A DNA stretch of 6,571 nt from DATCVA01 sp036567205 (GCA_036567205.1 DATCVA010000369.1:1-6571), one strand, 5' to 3'. Shown: positions 1 to 6,043, counted from the first letter of the stretch. A program made the numbers and translations. The notes: a model not told the origin generated them from the sequence alone.

Positions 1-1423
1 GCACTACAACCGCCCCGAGCTGGTTAAAAGCCTGGCTGCAATGATTAATGATTATCGGCCGACGATGATCCGCCATATGGATGCATCAATAACCATACCC
101 TATACCTCGCTATGCTGGCGTTGTGCGGGTCACGATCATCCGGATCATATCGCCAGTGCGCGTCTGGTGCGTGATGCGATTGACATGGCGCCGGGCAATT
201 ACTCGCAGGCGGCCTATGTGGACTACCCCACCCAGGAGCGGGCTGCGAATTTGAATGCTGCTGAAATTGCCAGTAAAACGGATGCATTCAAACTATATGC
301 GCTTGATGATTATCGTTACTGCCCCGAACCGGCCCTGTGCAAAGAGCCCGCCGGTACCGCCGCTGACTGGGTTGCGCGTACCTATTATGTTGTACACCGG
401 ATGCAGCCGCCTGCTTTGGTCTCGGGTATGTCGGGCGGCTATCTGTTGTTCGCAACCGGGGAACTGAATAACGCTGCCAATGTGCGGGGAAGCGCCGATG
501 AACAATGGTCGGTATTGGGAGGCAGGACCGCTGGCGCAGTTGTTGCATTTAACCTGGCCGATGGCAGGGCGGGTGTGCTGACACGGGATGCGACCGGGCG
601 ATTATGGACCAACACGCAATCGCCTGATTCCCGGTGGCAAGGCTGGCGGCAACTGAACGGCGTCCGTGGAATTGATTTACCAGTTGTGATCAACGATAAA
701 GAAGGCCGACCCGTAGCGCTGGTTCTTGGTAATGATGGCTTGTTCCACTATGCGGCACAAATTATTTCGACCGATGGTACGTCTATACATTGGATAACCT
801 TACCGCGCCTGGCCCGCTCTAATTCGCAAGCAGTCATGGCGCTGGATGCACAGGGCAGGCTTGTCGTCTTTGCCACCGATCGGTCCGGCTATATTTGGGT
901 CTCGTCGCAGACCGATGGCGGTGGTTCAGTCTGGTCGAAATGGCGACGGATAAAGGCCGCTCAGAGTTCGGGCGGGCTGGCGGCGATGCGCAACAAACAC
1001 GGAAAAATTGAGCTCTATGCGCGCGAACGGCGCAGTGGGCATTTGTTGAAAATGGTTCAGGCTGCTCCTGGGCTTGCCACTGAGCGCTGGGACAAGCCCC
1101 TGGATCTGGGGGTTTCGTATGTTGGGCAGCCTGGCATCGGATTGAACGAAAGGGGTGAGGTTGCCGTAGCAGGCCTGGAGCATGCTGGCGGCGCTATCTG
1201 GCTGGTCGAAGGCATGTCGGTCACCTCGCTGGGGGGCGGAATCGATTCAGCCCCCGCACTAAGAACAGTAAACGGCACGTTGTATGTTGCCTCGCGATCT
1301 AACGAAGTGACGCAAACCTACCGGCTTTGGCGACGTTCAAAAGGAGGCTGGCAATCTGTCGATTCACTTAGCGCTCCGTTTGCAACGGGCGGTGTCTCGT
1401 TCAGTAGTGTGCTGGCTGGTTAG
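1..1423 (+). CDS. PIG-L family deacetylase fused to PLL-like beta-propeller (5' partial)
   Basis: The reading frame is open from the first complete codon at 2, so the ATG at 41 is probably internal and the start lies off the left edge. Residue numbers count from that ATG. Residues 1 to about 120 look like the C-terminal half of a PIG-L (LmbE-like) zinc deacetylase. They contain HDHPDH (31-36), matching the second metal/catalytic HPDH motif of the family (MshB His144/His147). The N-terminal AHPDDE motif would lie outside the window. From about 125 to 455 there are roughly seven blade-like units of about 45 residues (W..W..L spacing, G.L/G.I strands, e.g. WQGWRQLNG at 199-207), as in PLL-like or fucose-lectin propellers. 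The expected role is N-deacetylation of a glycan or glycolipid, with the propeller binding carbohydrate. A CxxC (25-28) and Cys94/Cys100 suggest disulfides and export, but no signal peptide is visible. Domain assignments are from pattern recognition. Confidence 0.75.
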   Translation, partial: HYNRPELVKSLAAMINDYRPTMIRHMDASITIPYTSLCWRCAGHDHPDHIASARLVRDAIDMAPGNYSQAAYVDYPTQERAANLNAAEIASKTDAFKLYALDDYRYCPEPALCKEPAGTAADWVARTYYVVHRMQPPALVSGMSGGYLLFATGELNNAANVRGSADEQWSVLGGRTAGAVVAFNLADGRAGVLTRDATGRLWTNTQSPDSRWQGWRQLNGVRGIDLPVVINDKEGRPVALVLGNDGLFHYAAQIISTDGTSIHWITLPRLARSNSQAVMALDAQGRLVVFATDRSGYIWVSSQTDGGGSVWSKWRRIKAAQSSGGLAAMRNKHGKIELYARERRSGHLLKMVQAAPGLATERWDKPLDLGVSYVGQPGIGLNERGEVAVAGLEHAGGAIWLVEGMSVTSLGGGIDSAPALRTVNGTLYVASRSNEVTQTYRLWRRSKGGWQSVDSLSAPFATGGVSFSSVLAG

Positions 1424-1487
1424 TTAGTTTTTTTATTCAGGTCCGGATGTCGAGATTGAGCAGATGAATTAACCAGGCAGCACACTA
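1405..1487. repeat. 18-bp inverted repeat across two convergent gene ends
   Basis: The arm at 1405-1422 (TAGTGTGCTGGCTGGTTA) is the reverse complement of 1470-1487 with one mismatch, and 47 bases lie between the arms. The left arm holds the last codons and stop of the deacetylase-propeller gene. The right arm holds the last codons and stop of the lysR gene on the other strand. Both proteins therefore end alike, SSVLAG and SSVLPG. The loop contains a run of seven T at 1427-1433. The structure could act as a large bidirectional transcript-end hairpin, but it is not a classical terminator because the T run lies inside the loop. Confidence 0.8.
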
Positions 1488-2377
1488 GAGTAATGTTCAA
1501 TGGCGTTTCTTTTGGCCAGACTTATGATTTCTTTCAGAAAGGGCGAGTCGTTGGACTTCAGCCAGCTCATCATTATGGGCGACGTAAAAGTTGGTGCGTC
1601 CAGTTGGATGTAGGCAATATCGTCGCGATGCAAGCGATGGACCGAGCTGGGCACCAGAGTAATGCCTAATCCCACTGCTACCAAACCAACAGCGGTTTGC
1701 AATTCATTGGCTTCCAGCGCAACTTTAGGTGCATAGCCATGGCGTTCAAATAATTTTAAAATATGGTCAGCGTAGCTTGGCCGAGGTTTGGAGGGGTATA
1801 AAATAAATTGTTCAGAGACGATATCTTCCAGCCGTACCGCGACACGTGTCGCCAGGGTGTGGGTTCTGGGGACAACCAGCATAAGCGGTTCATCAATCAG
1901 CACAAGCCGTTCGATTTCCGGGTCGTCAATCAAAATACGTCCTATGCCAAGATCGATATGCCCCGCTTTGAGCGCATCGAACTGTTGCACTGTGATCATC
2001 TCCAAAAGACCAATCTCGGTGTGCTCGTCCAACGCCATTGCCTGGCGTATGAATGCCGGTACAAAACCGTATAACGTTGATGGAACGAAACCAATGCCAA
2101 ACCATTTTTTCTGGTTCTCGGCAATGCGCCGGGTTGCGGCCGTAATGTCGTCGAGCCGGTTTGAAAGCTGGGTGACTTGATCCAGAAAGAATTTGCCGGC
2201 ATCGGTAAGGCGGATAGTCCGGCCCAATCTATCAAACAGCTCGGCGCCCAGTTCCGTTTCCAGCTGGCGGATTTGGCGGCTTAACGGAGGCTGAGCCATA
2301 TGCAGGCGCGCAGCTGCCTTGGTAAAGCTAAGTTCCGCCGCAACGTATTGAAAGTAGCGTATTTGTCGTAACTCCAT
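1469..2377 (-). CDS. LysR-type transcriptional regulator (BenM/CatM/CbnR-like)
   Basis: The protein has 302 residues, normal for the family. The N-terminal winged helix-turn-helix covers about residues 1-60: it opens MELRQIRYFQYVA, has AAARLHMAQPPLSRQIRQLE at 21-40 including the recognition helix, then LFDRLGRTIRLTDAG. A linker helix (about 62-90) leads to the effector-binding domain (about 91-295), with GFVPSTLYGFVP, a Thr at 129 (EMITVQQ) and GLGITLVPSS at 236-245. The ligand-pocket region resembles the muconate/benzoate-responsive group, so a small carboxylate effector is plausible but unproven. The start is fixed by the standard N-terminus and by AAGG at 2386-2389, 8 nt upstream. The gene is divergent from the Bug receptor gene, its most likely target, and is probably autoregulated through the site at 2383-2397. 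No classical terminator follows; its 3' end lies in the inverted repeat with the neighbouring convergent gene. Confidence 0.93.
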   Translation of the reverse strand: MELRQIRYFQYVAAELSFTKAAARLHMAQPPLSRQIRQLETELGAELFDRLGRTIRLTDAGKFFLDQVTQLSNRLDDITAATRRIAENQKKWFGIGFVPSTLYGFVPAFIRQAMALDEHTEIGLLEMITVQQFDALKAGHIDLGIGRILIDDPEIERLVLIDEPLMLVVPRTHTLATRVAVRLEDIVSEQFILYPSKPRPSYADHILKLFERHGYAPKVALEANELQTAVGLVAVGLGITLVPSSVHRLHRDDIAYIQLDAPTFTSPIMMSWLKSNDSPFLKEIISLAKRNAIEHYSSVLPG

Positions 2378-2382
2378 AATTC

Positions 2383-2397
2383 ATACCTTATAAGTAT
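2383..2397. promoter_or_regulatory. LysR-type operator, perfect ATAC-N7-GTAT
   Basis: ATAC (2383-2386), seven bases, GTAT (2394-2397) form an exact dyad that includes T-N11-A (T2384, A2396). This is the consensus known for BenM/CatM-type LysR proteins, and the adjacent regulator looks like that group. The centre CTTATAAG is itself palindromic. The site begins 6 bp upstream of the lysR start codon and covers its AAGG ribosome binding site, so binding here would lie in the lysR leader and suggests autorepression. Confidence 0.6.
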
Positions 2398-2424
2398 TCA
2401 TGCCAACTAATTTAGTCTTGGACA

Positions 2425-2452
2425 AGGATAACGAAAAGGCTAAGAATGTCAA
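2425..2452 (-). promoter_or_regulatory. candidate sigma-70 promoter for lysR
   Basis: Reading the minus strand, a perfect TTGACA -35 box (2447-2452) is followed after 16 nt by TATCCT (2425-2430), which matches four of six -10 positions. Transcription would start near 2418 and give a leader of about 40 nt before the lysR start at 2377. That leader would contain the ATAC-N7-GTAT site. This is a sequence-only prediction. Confidence 0.4.
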
Positions 2453-2477
2453 TGTTATATGTTAATGCGATAAGCAA

Positions 2478-2546
2478 ACGGCTTCGTTAAATAGGCCACG
2501 GCTTCGCATCACCTTTTAAGTATAGGTGCAATAAATTATCGGCTTC
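2478..2546 (+). repeat. three direct copies of CGGCTTC in the lysR-bug intergenic region
   Basis: ACGGCTTCG occurs at 2478-2486 and 2498-2506, exactly 20 bp apart. A third shorter copy, CGGCTTC, is at 2540-2546, 41 bp after the second. The spacings are close to two and four helical turns, so all copies face about the same side of the DNA. They flank the degenerate LysR site at 2509-2523. They could be operator sub-sites for a second factor or an extended LysR contact region; no known motif is recognised. Confidence 0.5.
2509..2523 (+). promoter_or_regulatory. degenerate second LysR-type site, bug side
   Basis: ACCTTTTAAGTAT (2511-2523) matches ACCTTATAAGTAT of the perfect operator (2385-2397) in 12 of 13 positions, in the same orientation. 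The outer left half-site is TCAC instead of ATAC, while the GTAT half is kept. The two sites are 126 bp apart, about twelve helical turns, which would suit looping or cooperative tetramer binding. A second dyad, CACCT-N9-AGGTG (2510-2528), overlaps it. It may be the activating site for the Bug gene. A -10-like TAAATT lies at 2532-2537, but no convincing -35 is seen. Confidence 0.4.
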
Positions 2547-2551
2547 ACATG

Positions 2552-2584
2552 TTTTGGGTCAATTGGTGTTTATCAAGCCCAAAA
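2552..2584 (+). other. possible leader hairpin upstream of the Bug gene
   Basis: TTTTGGG (2552-2558) and CCCAAAA (2578-2584) are perfect 7-bp complementary arms around a 19-base interval. The hairpin would sit in the untranslated leader if transcription starts upstream of about 2550, and it ends 37 bases before the Bug start codon. The loop is large, so stability is modest. It could equally be a protein-binding dyad. Confidence 0.25.
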
Positions 2585-2611
2585 ATCCGTAAACGTCGTG
2601 ATTGCCCTTCC

Positions 2612-2620
2612 GGAGATAGG
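2612..2620 (+). promoter_or_regulatory. ribosome binding site fixing the Bug gene start
   Basis: GGAGATAGG lies just upstream of the ATG at 2622, with GGAG (2612-2615) 6 nt away. It favours this ATG over the in-frame GTG at 2598, which has no purine-rich element in front and would add eight residues ahead of an otherwise standard signal peptide. Confidence 0.75.
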
Positions 2621-2621
2621 A

Positions 2622-3611
2622 ATGAAATTCAGCAGTAAAAAACGTAATTTTTTAATGATGGCCGCTGCCATGCTGCCGTTGACTTTCTCGCTACCAGCGG
2701 CGGCTGCCGACGAATATCCAAGCCGTCCCATTTCGTGGGTGGTGCCTTTCCCTCCCAGCGGTGCAATGGATATTATTGCCCGTACTTTGGGTGAGGTAAT
2801 GAGTCAAGAGCTGGGTCAGCCCATTGTGATCGAAAACAAGCCGGGCGCAGGCGGTAATATTGGCGTGCAACAAGTAGCGCGTGCCAAACCCGATGGCTAT
2901 ACGATTATGATTGTAGCTAACGGCATGGCTGTAAACCCATCGTTGTACAGAAAATTGAATTACGATCCTATTAAAGATTTTGATCCAATTTCGTTGTTGG
3001 CCTATGTGCCCAACATCCTGGTAACCCAGTCGACGCGCAGCGATGCCAATTCGGTTGCTGACGTTCTTGCATTGGCCAAGGCCGAGCCTGAAAAATACAC
3101 CTATGCTTCGGCTGGTGTCGGCACTTCCATCCACCTTGCGGGCGAGCTGTTCAAGAATCTCGGGAAGGTCGAAATGCTGCATATTCCTTACAAGGGAAGC
3201 GGTCCGGCCGTTACCGATCTCCTGGGTGGCCAGGTAGACTTTATGTTCGACAGCATTACGTCAGCCAAGCCGCATCTTGATTCGGGTAGATTGAAAGCAC
3301 TGGCTGTTACAACGCCGAAACGCTCGGCAACGTTGCCGGACGTGCCCACGGTTGCCGAAAGCGGCCTCGAAGGGTACGACCTGACCCCCTGGTTTGCTAC
3401 CTTTGTGCCAGCAGGCACATCGCCAGAAATCATTGCCAAGCTGAACAAAGCGATGACCGAGGCTATGAAGGCGCCTAAGGTTCAGACCACTTTCAAAACC
3501 ATTGGGGCCGAAGTTGTCGGCAGTACTCCTGATGAGCTTAAAACCTATCTGGCGGAAGAAACGACCAAATGGGACAAGATCATTAAGGAAGCAGGCATTC
3601 AGGCAAACTAA
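2622..3611 (+). CDS. Bug family (TctC-like) periplasmic tripartite tricarboxylate receptor
   Basis: The 329-residue protein has the usual length for Bug receptors. It begins with a Sec signal peptide: basic SSKKR, a hydrophobic stretch at 10-25, and an Ala-rich cleavage region near 26-29 before DEYPSRP. The mature part carries the family hallmarks: WVVPFPPSGAMDIIAR (39-54), LGQPIVIENKPGAGGNIG (64-81), VARAKPDGYT (85-94), the PYKGSGPA ligand-loop region (189-196), and DVPTVAESG (240-248). Such proteins bind a small solute, often a carboxylate or amino acid, in the periplasm and deliver it to TctA/TctB-type membrane proteins. No TctA/TctB genes are in the window, so this is an orphan receptor, as is common for the large Bug families of Alcaligenaceae. 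It is divergent from the lysR gene, its likely regulator, and ends in a strong hairpin terminator. The solute cannot be read from the sequence. Confidence 0.93.
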   Translation: MKFSSKKRNFLMMAAAMLPLTFSLPAAAADEYPSRPISWVVPFPPSGAMDIIARTLGEVMSQELGQPIVIENKPGAGGNIGVQQVARAKPDGYTIMIVANGMAVNPSLYRKLNYDPIKDFDPISLLAYVPNILVTQSTRSDANSVADVLALAKAEPEKYTYASAGVGTSIHLAGELFKNLGKVEMLHIPYKGSGPAVTDLLGGQVDFMFDSITSAKPHLDSGRLKALAVTTPKRSATLPDVPTVAESGLEGYDLTPWFATFVPAGTSPEIIAKLNKAMTEAMKAPKVQTTFKTIGAEVVGSTPDELKTYLAEETTKWDKIIKEAGIQAN

Positions 3612-3629
3612 GTACCCGTCTGTTGCATA

Positions 3630-3658
3630 AAAAGAGCTAGCCGCCGGCTAGCTCTTTT
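3630..3658. terminator. bidirectional intrinsic terminator
   Basis: A perfect 13-bp stem is formed by 3630-3642 (AAAAGAGCTAGCC) and 3646-3658 (GGCTAGCTCTTTT) around a 3-base loop. It begins 18 bp after the Bug stop codon and lies 28 bp beyond the stop of the convergent hydrolase gene. On the minus strand the stem runs into five T and on the plus strand into four T, so it should work for both genes and better for the minus-strand operon. Confidence 0.88.
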
Positions 3659-3686
3659 GCTGTAAGGGCTTGATATTGCGAGTGGA

Positions 3687-4577
3687 TTACGCTGTCAGAT
3701 AGAGTTTAAAAAAATCCATGGTACGCGACCATGCGAGTGTAGCGGCAGTTTCGTCATAGCGAGGGGTTGTATCATTATGGAACCCGTGATTAACGTCGGG
3801 GTACATATACATTTGATAATGTATTTTATTAGCCCTGAGCGCGGTTTCAAATGCGGGCCAGCCGGCATTAATTTTTTGGTCGAGCCCGGCATAGTGGATC
3901 AGCAAGGGGGCCTTGATCTTGGCGACATCGTCGGCGCTGGGCTGTGGGCCATAAAAGGGCACTGCGGCAGCCAGATCGGGAAGCCGTACGGCTAACTCAT
4001 TGACAACACCGCCGCCATAGCAAAAACCGACCGCGCCTATTTTATCTGTAACGCCAGAATGGGTTTTTAAGAATTCAACTGCGGCCACCATATTTTCGGT
4101 ACGTTTAGCCGGGTCGAGCAGCGCAAACATGGATCTGGCTTTATCTTCATCGCCGGGGTAACCGCCTAGCGGGGTTAGGGCGTCTGGCGCAAATGCGACG
4201 TAATTTTCCAGGGCCAGCCGCCGGGCGACGTCTTCAATATAAGGATTAAGGCCGCGATTTTCGTGTATGACGACGACGCCCGGCAATTTTTCCTGGGCTG
4301 CGGCAGGCTGGGCCATATAGCCGCGCATGTTGTGCGAGCCTGACGGGGAAGGGTAGTCTACGTAATCGGCTTTAATACGGCTGTCGTCTTTGGCAACTTG
4401 CTGGCCCCAGGCAAAGTTGGGCTTAAGGCTTTCCAGCATGGCTGCAGCTGTAAAACCACCTACGGCAAATTTTGCTGCCCGGTTCAGGAATTCACGGCGG
4501 CTGATTGCCCCATGAACATAGGAATCGAACAATTTAAGTACATCCGGGGGGAAATCACTGGCTTTTTTACGTTCCAT
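3687..4577 (-). CDS. YghX-like dienelactone hydrolase family protein with Tat motif
   Basis: This is a 296-residue alpha/beta hydrolase. The N-terminus has a twin-arginine motif, SRREFL at 26-31, then a hydrophobic segment (about 36-48), suggesting folded export through Tat. The hydrolase domain (about 70-295) has the complete dienelactone hydrolase triad: Cys186 in GFCYGGG (184-190), Asp233 in GLDQKIN and His264 in NHGFHND. Their spacing closely matches that of the classical enzyme. The oxyanion/activating Glu is Glu106 in HENRG. The order of motifs and the wording around them recall E. coli YghX. The family hydrolyses esters or lactones; the true substrate is unknown, and an aromatic-degradation role is not implied by context. 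AAAGGAG at 4586-4592, 8 nt upstream, fixes the start. The gene follows the small secreted-repeat gene by 36 bp and is probably co-transcribed, ending at the shared terminator. Confidence 0.92.
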   Translation of the reverse strand: MERKKASDFPPDVLKLFDSYVHGAISRREFLNRAAKFAVGGFTAAAMLESLKPNFAWGQQVAKDDSRIKADYVDYPSPSGSHNMRGYMAQPAAAQEKLPGVVVIHENRGLNPYIEDVARRLALENYVAFAPDALTPLGGYPGDEDKARSMFALLDPAKRTENMVAAVEFLKTHSGVTDKIGAVGFCYGGGVVNELAVRLPDLAAAVPFYGPQPSADDVAKIKAPLLIHYAGLDQKINAGWPAFETALRANKIHYQMYMYPDVNHGFHNDTTPRYDETAATLAWSRTMDFFKLYLTA

Positions 4578-4600
4578 GACTCTGTCTCCTTTAGTCGTAT

Positions 4601-4619
4601 GAGTAGTGTGTGCCTACTC
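4601..4619 (-). other. small hairpin between the two operon genes
   Basis: GAGTAG (4601-4606) and CTACTC (4614-4619) pair around a 7-base loop. On the minus-strand transcript the hairpin overlaps the stop codon of the secreted-repeat gene and ends 8 bases before the hydrolase ribosome binding site. No T run follows, so it is not an intrinsic terminator. It may modulate mRNA stability or expression ratio, or be chance. Confidence 0.3.
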
Positions 4620-4997
4620 TTTGACAAGATGCCACATACCTTTGAAATTGTCGCCAGTGCGATCGCCAGGTTTCTGATCAGCTTTATACAAGTATAGGGG
4701 CTTGCCTTTATAAGCCCATTGTTGTGTACCGTCGTCGCGTTTAATTACTGAAAAATTACCGCTGGATGAGGCGCCGCTTTCAGCCGCCAACGGAGGCCAG
4801 GTCGTAGCGCAAGGTCCGTTGCAGACGCTTTTCCCGCTATTTGCCGCGTCTTTGTCAAAGGTATAAAGCGTCATGCCCGCTTTGTCGACATAAACCTTGC
4901 CGCTCTTGCTGACAGGTGGGTCGGTGGCGTAGGCGATCGTGCCAAAGATGCCCGTGCCTGCAACAACCAGCGTTGAGATAAGTATCAGCTTTTTCAT
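4614..4997 (-). CDS. small secreted protein with PF03640-type repeats (COG4315-like)
   Basis: The 127-residue protein starts with a Sec signal peptide (MKK, hydrophobic 4-22, likely cleavage after AYA at 22-24). No lipobox cysteine is present, so it should be soluble in the periplasm or secreted. The rest matches the 'secreted repeat of unknown function' pattern: a first unit with GMTLYTFDKD (41-50), the CNGPCATTWPPL cysteine motif (59-70), and a second unit with DDGTQQWAYKGKPLYLYKAD (88-107), PGDRTGD and a closing WHLV. Cys59 and Cys63 could form a disulfide. The biochemical role of this family is not established. GGAG at 5006-5009, 8 nt upstream, supports the start. It is the first gene of a probable operon with the YghX-like hydrolase, which suggests that the two exported proteins act in one envelope-related response. 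Confidence 0.88.
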   Translation of the reverse strand: MKKLILISTLVVAGTGIFGTIAYATDPPVSKSGKVYVDKAGMTLYTFDKDAANSGKSVCNGPCATTWPPLAAESGASSSGNFSVIKRDDGTQQWAYKGKPLYLYKADQKPGDRTGDNFKGMWHLVKE

Positions 4998-5163
4998 TGT
5001 ACGTTCTCCGTAAATGGATGAAACATTATCAAACCTGCATGTACGTCGTAACCGAAAGCAGCCAAAAGTGAAGCTTACTCTTGTCTGAACCCGTGTGTGT
5101 GAAAATTTATTTCTCTTCCAGGGTAATGGCTAGCATCTGAGTTGGATGTTGGTAACTGATTAT
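4998..5163 (-). promoter_or_regulatory. intergenic region with probable promoter for the secreted-repeat operon
   Basis: These 166 bp separate two genes read on the minus strand. A -10-like GATAAT (minus strand, 5025-5030) lies 28 bases from the start codon at 4997, but no good sigma-70 -35 sits at the right distance, so an alternative sigma factor or an activator is possible. No hairpin with a T run was seen after the ppk2 stop, so read-through from ppk2 cannot be excluded. Confidence 0.3.
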
Positions 5164-6033
5164 TTAACTCTCTAGTCCTTTACGGATTGCAAGCAGTTCG
5201 CGCTGCTGCCTGTCATCAAGGGTGGGGAACTCCAGTTTCAGATCTTGAAGTGTGTCGGTGATAATTCGCGAAACAATCAACCTCATGTTGCTTTTGTCAT
5301 CGGCCGGCACGATATACCAGGGCGCTTCGTTTGTGCTGGTCGCGCTAAGGCATTGCTCGTAGGCTTTCATGTAGTCGTCCCAATACCCGCGCTCTACAAT
5401 ATCGCCCGCGCTGAATTTCCAGTTCTTTTTTGGATTTTCAAGGCGTTCAAGAAACCGTTTTCGCTGCTCGTCTTTGGATACATGAAGGAAAAACTTCATG
5501 ATTCTTGTGCCGTTGCGAAAAAGATGCCTTTCGTGTTCGACAATGGACTTATATCGTTGCTTCCAGACTGATTCGTCATTGTCAGGAAACTCTGGGGTTT
5601 GTTGTGCCGCAAGGAACTCGGGGTGCACACGCACCACCAGTACTTCTTCATAATACGACCGGTTAAAAATTCCGATCTGGCCACGTTGCGGCAATCGTAT
5701 GGTTGTACGCCACAAAAAATCATGTTGCTGCTCTAGCGCACTAGGCTGCTTAAAACTAAATACTTGGCATCCTTGTGGATTCACTCCCGACATAACGTGT
5801 TCTATGGTGCTGTCTTTTCCCGCCGCATCCATCGCCTGAAAAATCAGTAATACCGCGTATTTATTGCTGGCATACAAAAGTTCTTGCTGGTCTTTAAGCT
5901 CTTCGACCTGCGTATCCAAGCTATCCTTGTATTCGTCTTTTGAGCTATAGAAAGGCTTGCTTAGCGTGGGCCATTTATCAAGTTCAACAGCAGTGTTTTC
6001 ACGCACATAAAAATTTTTGATATTTATCTTCAT
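5164..6033 (-). CDS. ppk2: polyphosphate kinase 2 family (polyphosphate:nucleotide phosphotransferase)
   Basis: The start is taken at 6033, giving 289 residues. GGAG at 6040-6043 sits 6 nt upstream, and the protein then begins MKINIKNFYV like its relatives. The frame stays open to 6201, but that extension is basic, has no family likeness and lies in the promoter region. Domain features are a Walker A-type loop, AMDAAGKDST (67-76), then HVMSGVNPQGC (79-89), FSFKQPS (92-98), HDFLWR (104-109), a Walker B-like segment IGIFNRSYYEEVLVVRVHPE (120-139), and a lid with RKRFLERLENPKKNW (191-205). This is the one-domain PPK2 type that moves phosphate between polyphosphate and nucleoside mono- or diphosphates in the cytoplasm. 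The FLWR and NRSYYEEVLVVRVH wording suggests the class III-like or 'PPK2-related 1' branch (AMP and ADP acceptors), but the exact substrate is not certain. It is divergent from the proline-rich gene. Confidence 0.93.
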   Translation of the reverse strand: MKINIKNFYVRENTAVELDKWPTLSKPFYSSKDEYKDSLDTQVEELKDQQELLYASNKYAVLLIFQAMDAAGKDSTIEHVMSGVNPQGCQVFSFKQPSALEQQHDFLWRTTIRLPQRGQIGIFNRSYYEEVLVVRVHPEFLAAQQTPEFPDNDESVWKQRYKSIVEHERHLFRNGTRIMKFFLHVSKDEQRKRFLERLENPKKNWKFSAGDIVERGYWDDYMKAYEQCLSATSTNEAPWYIVPADDKSNMRLIVSRIITDTLQDLKLEFPTLDDRQQRELLAIRKGLES

Positions 6034-6039
6034 TGAGTG

Positions 6040-6043
6040 CTCC
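6040..6043 (-). promoter_or_regulatory. ribosome binding site fixing the ppk2 start
   Basis: GGAG on the minus strand is 6 nt from the ATG at 6033. It selects this start over the upstream in-frame ATG at 6201, which has no such element. Confidence 0.7.

Noticed and set aside
1427..1433. T7 run after the first gene as a classical intrinsic terminator
   Set aside because: No complementary stem lies immediately before the T run. The only pairing is the long inverted repeat in which the T run is in the loop.
1788..2180. 130-codon open frame antisense to lysR
   Set aside because: Ser-rich shadow of a well-supported LysR coding sequence, with no domain likeness.
2598..2621. GTG start for the Bug gene eight codons upstream
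   Set aside because: It would place IALPEIG before a normal signal peptide and lacks a ribosome binding site, whereas GGAGATAGG precedes the ATG at 2622.
2691..3182. 163-codon open frame antisense to the Bug gene
   Set aside because: The sense frame encodes a clear Bug receptor with a signal peptide; the antisense product has no recognisable domain.
3687..4577. Dienelactone hydrolase as part of a chlorocatechol/aromatic pathway with the LysR gene
   Set aside because: The enzyme is the exported YghX-like type, separated from lysR-bug by a strong terminator and read on the other strand, with no ring-cleavage or muconate cycloisomerase genes in view.
5632..5692. Asn124 in place of the Walker B Asp of PPK2, read as catalytic loss
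   Set aside because: From memory, the NRSYYEEVLVVRVH or NRSHYED wording is common in this PPK2 branch, and the neighbouring acidic residues and Walker A loop are intact, so inactivation is not implied. An alignment of the branch would settle it.
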